NCBI RefSeq assembly: GCF_001046855.1
Contig: NZ_HF570958.1
Coordinates: 1,158,999 to 1,191,089, forward strand
Source: Nostocoides japonicum T1-X7
Lineage (GTDB): Bacteria; Actinomycetota; Actinomycetes; Actinomycetales; Dermatophilaceae
Direction of reading: 5' to 3'
Length of the DNA stretch: 32,091 bases
Under the pieces are notes generated by a model. It worked only from the letters and a program-made list of their open reading frames with translations. It had not been told where the DNA came from and did no database searches. Positions 30,556 through 32,091 of this stretch are shown piece after piece. How positions within the stretch are numbered: position 1 is the stretch's first letter; the number at the start of each line of letters is the position of its first letter. The translations under genes and the position numbers were made by a program.

Positions 30556-32091
30556 TCACTTCTCGTGGACGTAGGTGCCGGGCGCGTCGCCGACGACGGG
30601 ACGGGTGTCGCTGCCCGGATGGTCGGGTGCCGGCCGGGTGCCGCCGCACCGGGCGGAGAGCCACTCGGTGAGGTCGGACCACCACGTGCCCTGCCGCACC
30701 TCGGCGCCGGCCAGCCAGGCGGAGGACTCCGGCGGGTTGGTGTCGTTGACGCGATAGCTCGCCTTGGGGTTGCCGGGCGGGTTGACGAGGGCGGCGATGT
30801 GACCGCTCGTGGACAGGACGAACCGGCTCTCCCCGCCGAGGAGCGTCGTCGTGCGGTAGCAGCTCTCCCACGGGGTGATGTGGTCGGCGACGCCGGCCGC
30901 GATGTAGGCGTCGACGGTGACCCTCGACAGGTCGATGGGCGTCCCGAGGACCTCGAGCGTCCCGGGGTCGGCCAGCTGGTTGTCGAGGGACATGTCGACG
31001 AAGTCGGCGTGCAGGGCGGCCGTCATCCGGGTCGTGTCGGAGTTCCAGAAGAGGATGTCGAAGGCCGGCGGCCGCTTGCCGAGGAGGTAGTTGTTGACCC
31101 AGTAGTTCCACACGAGGTCTCCGGGCCGCAGCCAGGCGAACACCTCGGCGAGGCTCCGTCCGTCGAGGTAGCCCGTCCGGCGCGAGCGCCGTTTCGCCGC
31201 CTCGGCGGTGCGCCGGTCGACGAGCGCACCGGCCGTGCCGGCGTCCGTCGTGTCGATGACGGTGACGGCGAGGAAGAGCCCGGCGAGCCGGTCCTGCCGG
31301 TCGATGGCGGCCAGGTGGGCGGAGGTGATCGTCGCGAGGATGCCGCCGGAGCAGATCCCGCCGAGCATCGTCCGGTCGGTGCCGGTGATCTCCTCGATGG
31401 CGTCGAGGGCGTCGAGGATGGAGCGGACGTAGGTGTCGAAGCCCCAGTCGGCGTGGCGGGCATCGGGATTGCGCCAGGAGATGACGAAGAGCTGTCGCCC
31501 CTCGCGGACGATGTGCTCGACGAGGCTGCGGCCGGGGGCGAGGTCGATGGCGTAGAACTTGTTGATCGTCGGCGGGACGACGAGCACCGGCACCTCGGAC
31601 ACGGTCTCCGTCTGCGGACGGTACTGGATGAGCTCGAGCACCTCGGTCCGCAGGACGACCGCGCCGGGCGTCGTCGCGATGTTCTCCCCGACGGCGAAGC
31701 CCGAGCCGTCGACCATCTCCGGTATGCGGGGCGCGGAGACGAGGTCCCGGGCCAGCTGGCCCGCGCCGCGGACGAGGCTGAGGCCGGCGGTGTCGATGGC
31801 CGCCTTGGCCGAGCTCGGGTTGAGGAGCGGGACGTTGCTCGGGGCCAGGGCCTCGGTGAGGTTCTCGACGAGGAACTCGACCCGGCGCCGGTCCCTGGCC
31901 TCGAGCCCGGCGTCGGCGACGAGCTCCTCGGCGGTGCGGCCGGCCGCGAGGTAGAGCTGGACGAGCCGGCGCAGGAGGGGGTTCTCGCTCCACGCCGGGT
32001 CGGTGAACCGCCGGTCCCGCTTGCCCGGCGCGAGGTCGGAGGCGCCTCCGGCCACCCGGGCGGCCTCGACGCCGAGCTCGGCCAGCCCCCC
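30556..32091 (-). CDS. phaC: Polyhydroxyalkanoate synthase PhaC, 5' end beyond the window
   Basis: PhaC polymerises (R)-3-hydroxyacyl-CoAs on granule surfaces. Seen in order from the window edge: DRRFTDPAWSENPLLRRL, NPSSAK, the core VPPTINKFYAIDLAPGRSLV, the lipase-like box GGICSGG with the catalytic Cys (codon at 31351-31353), GVADHITPW with the catalytic Asp, and STSGHIAALVNPPGNP with the catalytic His. The frame stays open to the right edge (GLAELGVEAARVAGG), so the GTG at 32055 is not a secure start. Family length (about 560-590) implies some 50 or more missing residues. The long single chain suggests class I or II; the mcl-type PhaZ downstream favours class II-like specificity. It heads the operon phaC, dehydrogenase, phaZ, racemase. 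Confidence 0.93.
   Translation of the reverse strand, partial: GGLAELGVEAARVAGGASDLAPGKRDRRFTDPAWSENPLLRRLVQLYLAAGRTAEELVADAGLEARDRRRVEFLVENLTEALAPSNVPLLNPSSAKAAIDTAGLSLVRGAGQLARDLVSAPRIPEMVDGSGFAVGENIATTPGAVVLRTEVLELIQYRPQTETVSEVPVLVVPPTINKFYAIDLAPGRSLVEHIVREGRQLFVISWRNPDARHADWGFDTYVRSILDALDAIEEITGTDRTMLGGICSGGILATITSAHLAAIDRQDRLAGLFLAVTVIDTTDAGTAGALVDRRTAEAAKRRSRRTGYLDGRSLAEVFAWLRPGDLVWNYWVNNYLLGKRPPAFDILFWNSDTTRMTAALHADFVDMSLDNQLADPGTLEVLGTPIDLSRVTVDAYIAAGVADHITPWESCYRTTTLLGGESRFVLSTSGHIAALVNPPGNPKASYRVNDTNPPESSAWLAGAEVRQGTWWSDLTEWLSARCGGTRPAPDHPGSDTRPVVGDAPGTYVHEK

Noticed and set aside
1..32091. CRISPR arrays, tRNA or rRNA genes, insertion sequences, attachment sites, riboswitches.
   Set aside because: Reading both strands, I saw no regularly spaced repeats, cloverleaf with CCA-type end, transposase or recognised riboswitch core. 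Absence is by eye and not by a covariance-model search.

Overview
The window is very GC-rich, with Shine-Dalgarno-led genes, many 1-4 nt start/stop overlaps and one probable leaderless promoter. It carries a DUF222/HNH endonuclease relic, a PucR-type regulator, hopanoid genes and a PHA operon. Together these point to a high-GC actinobacterium. Codon style would fit an Intrasporangiaceae-like organism, but genus cannot be fixed from sequence alone. No rRNA, tRNA, CRISPR array or insertion sequence was seen.

Layout. (1) Positions 1-5748, plus strand: a hopanoid/isoprenoid operon. It runs from the tail of an upstream frame that is open into ispH, through hpnH (radical-SAM adenosylhopene synthase) and a shortened dxs, to a glycogen-debranching-type glycosidase. 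(2) 5754-7058, minus: a DAO-family FAD oxidoreductase. (3) 7263-9095, plus: a cytoplasmic type III alkylsulfatase, separated from the next gene by a perfect-stem bidirectional terminator. (4) 9154-19854: the most interesting block. An AMP-forming acyl-CoA ligase (minus) lies divergent from a tightly coupled five-gene plus-strand operon: HyuA-like, four-Cys small subunit, HyuA-like, HyuB-like, and an unrecognised fifth protein. A PucR-type regulator follows. The order and approximate sizes recall the five-subunit acetophenone carboxylase with its CoA ligase. I infer an ATP-dependent ketone carboxylase module; the substrate is unknown. (5) 19965-22264, minus: a DUF222/HNH gene broken by an in-frame stop and a frame change, but with a good leaderless promoter. 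(6) 22566-25342, plus: an uncharacterised trio of cupin with a 30-bp tandem-repeat tail, NTF2-like protein, and TPR-like protein with a regulator-like C-terminus. (7) 25544-27289, plus: acyl-CoA dehydrogenase, a 37-codon frame resembling an SDR N-terminus, and a MaoC-type hydratase. (8) 32091-27384, minus: phaC (5' end beyond the window), an acyl-CoA dehydrogenase, an mcl-type phaZ and an alpha-methylacyl-CoA racemase-like protein, closely packed as one operon.

How the genes fit together. Block 1 pairs two MEP-pathway enzymes with the hopanoid side-chain enzyme, so it probably feeds isoprenoid precursor into hopanoids. Blocks 3 and 4 could act in sequence on sulfate esters and ketones: ester cleavage, oxidation to a ketone, ATP-driven carboxylation to a 3-oxoacid, then CoA activation. 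The oxidation and thiolysis steps are not visible here, so that chain is inference. Blocks 7 and 8 form a lipid-storage and beta-oxidation neighbourhood: polymer synthesis, depolymerisation, dehydrogenation, hydration and racemisation of 2-methylacyl-CoAs.
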